DNA of 64,000 bases from the NCBI GenBank assembly GCA_024233865.1, contig JACKPA010000002.1:62001-126000 (forward strand). Reading direction: 5' to 3'. A model generated the notes under the pieces. The model did not search any database. It saw only the letters and a list, made by a program, of their open reading frames with translations, and was not told the origin of the DNA. The stretch is from Leptospiraceae bacterium. GTDB taxonomy: Bacteria > Spirochaetota > Leptospiria > Leptospirales > Leptospiraceae. This document shows, one piece after another, positions 63,299 to 64,000 of this stretch. A program made the position numbers and the translations under genes. The first letter of the stretch is position 1. Each line of letters begins with the position of its first letter.

Positions 63299-64000
63299 CA
63301 AAATCCACAATCCTTCAAACGTTTTTTTTAGGCAGTTTCTGTCCTTTGTTTCTTCGAGTGATATACTTCGGGAGTTTTTGATTTCTTTGTTAAACAGGTC
63401 TATCAACTTTTTTCCGATATTTGTATCATATACCATTATATCGGCTTCTTCATTGATGAACAGGCTTCTATAATCCAAGTTGGAAGACCCAACTATTGAA
63501 AACTTTCCATCAAAAACAGCTCTTTTGGAATGAAGCATCCTCTTTTTGTAATGGTAGAGCTTCATGCCTAATTGTACAAGTTTAGGATAATGCCGTTTGG
63601 AAGCATAAACCACAGGGAATTCCTCCACAAACTTCGGATCAGGAAGTAACAAAGAAACCTGAACTCCTCTTCTAAGGGCTTTTTTTAACTCATTTACAAT
63701 GGCAACATCTGGAAGAAAATAAGGTGTTGTAATTAATATCTCCTTTTCGCTAGAACGTATGGCAAGTAAAAATATTCTATAAAACTTATCATACCCTAAA
63801 TTCGGCTCGCTTCCGATTGGTGCAACCAACGTATTTTTTTTCTCGAATTTTGTTGGAAATATTTTCTTACCTGCTAACAATTCTCCGGATATTCGATACC
63901 AAGACTCTGCGAATATCCTTTGAACGTAGGCAGCACTTTCACCTTCCACATATATTTGCGTATCGTTGACGTGTGTTCTATCCAAGCGAACACTATACCA
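63281..64000 (-). CDS. Cardiolipin synthase-like phospholipase D family protein (C-terminal part)
   Basis: 240 codons to the window end; the frame stays open (WYSVR) beyond the first in-frame TTG at 63985, so the gene continues outside. RTHVNDTQIYVEGESAAYVQ is the linker before the second half. ITTPYFLPDVAIVNELKKAL, RRGVQVSLLLPD and MLHSKRAVFDGKFSIVGSSNLDYRSLFINEE carry the second H-x-K-x4-D catalytic motif. The first HKD motif must lie upstream. Probably makes cardiolipin or acts on another phospholipid at the membrane. Confidence 0.85.
   Translation of the reverse strand, partial: WYSVRLDRTHVNDTQIYVEGESAAYVQRIFAESWYRISGELLAGKKIFPTKFEKKNTLVAPIGSEPNLGYDKFYRIFLLAIRSSEKEILITTPYFLPDVAIVNELKKALRRGVQVSLLLPDPKFVEEFPVVYASKRHYPKLVQLGMKLYHYKKRMLHSKRAVFDGKFSIVGSSNLDYRSLFINEEADIMVYDTNIGKKLIDLFNKEIKNSRSISLEETKDRNCLKKTFEGLWILLEFIL

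Overview
The window is AT-rich bacterial chromosome with standard-code genes, some TTG and GTG starts, and spirochaete-style lipoprotein signals (LVAC-G, MVGC-G). A radical-SAM/SPASM protein at 34119-35654 resembles the spiro-SPASM family, which as far as I know is confined to spirochaetes. A spirochaete, perhaps in or near the Leptospirales, is my best guess; this is inference from gene content and no rRNA or tRNA gene was seen to confirm it.

Layout. (1) 1-2640 is a decaying defence island. It holds the tail of an upstream gene, a broken receiver-like protein, a CARF-like fragment, a Cas6-like fragment, a cas2 broken by one base, an intact-looking csx20, a decayed small gene coupled to csx20, and an IS630-type transposase remnant. 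No CRISPR array lies in the window. (2) 2650-17621 is a run of minus-strand genes: an FGE-like protein, tilS (frameshifted in an A tract), a histone-deacetylase-like enzyme, two unknown proteins, a very large alpha-2-macroglobulin, a YdjM-like membrane protein, and a 1325-residue membrane-bound single-module NRPS-like synthetase of the epsilon-poly-lysine synthetase type. (3) 17818-24901 holds an unusual receiver-kinase, a small repeat element with two hairpins, gcvPA-gcvPB (minus), and leuA-hisC (plus), ending in a perfect palindromic terminator.

(4) 24910-30273 encodes exported proteins on the minus strand: an OmpA-like protein, a DUF971 protein, a clostripain-like protease, three paralogous small lipoproteins and a Cys-rich secreted protein, with terminator hairpins between them. 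(5) 30479-40217 is a plus-strand run: ybeY, metG, a SurA-like chaperone, spiro-SPASM, an SpsF-SpsG fusion, a TPR protein, a YbgC-like thioesterase and a SulP transporter. (6) 40305-43142 (minus) is a fatty-acyl set: thioesterase, acyl-CoA ligase and SDR reductase.

(7) 43363-50720 is a signalling cluster: three different histidine kinases on the plus strand facing a GAF-GAF sigma-54 activator. (8) 50772-57539 has two paralogous small lipoproteins, a 1254-residue repeat lipoprotein and two exported ankyrin proteins. (9) 57648-64000 has an ethanolamine-type permease, a DEAD-box helicase, a small coiled-coil protein, an unknown exported protein, an N-acetylmuramoyl-L-alanine amidase and the C-terminal part of a cardiolipin-synthase-like protein that runs off the window.
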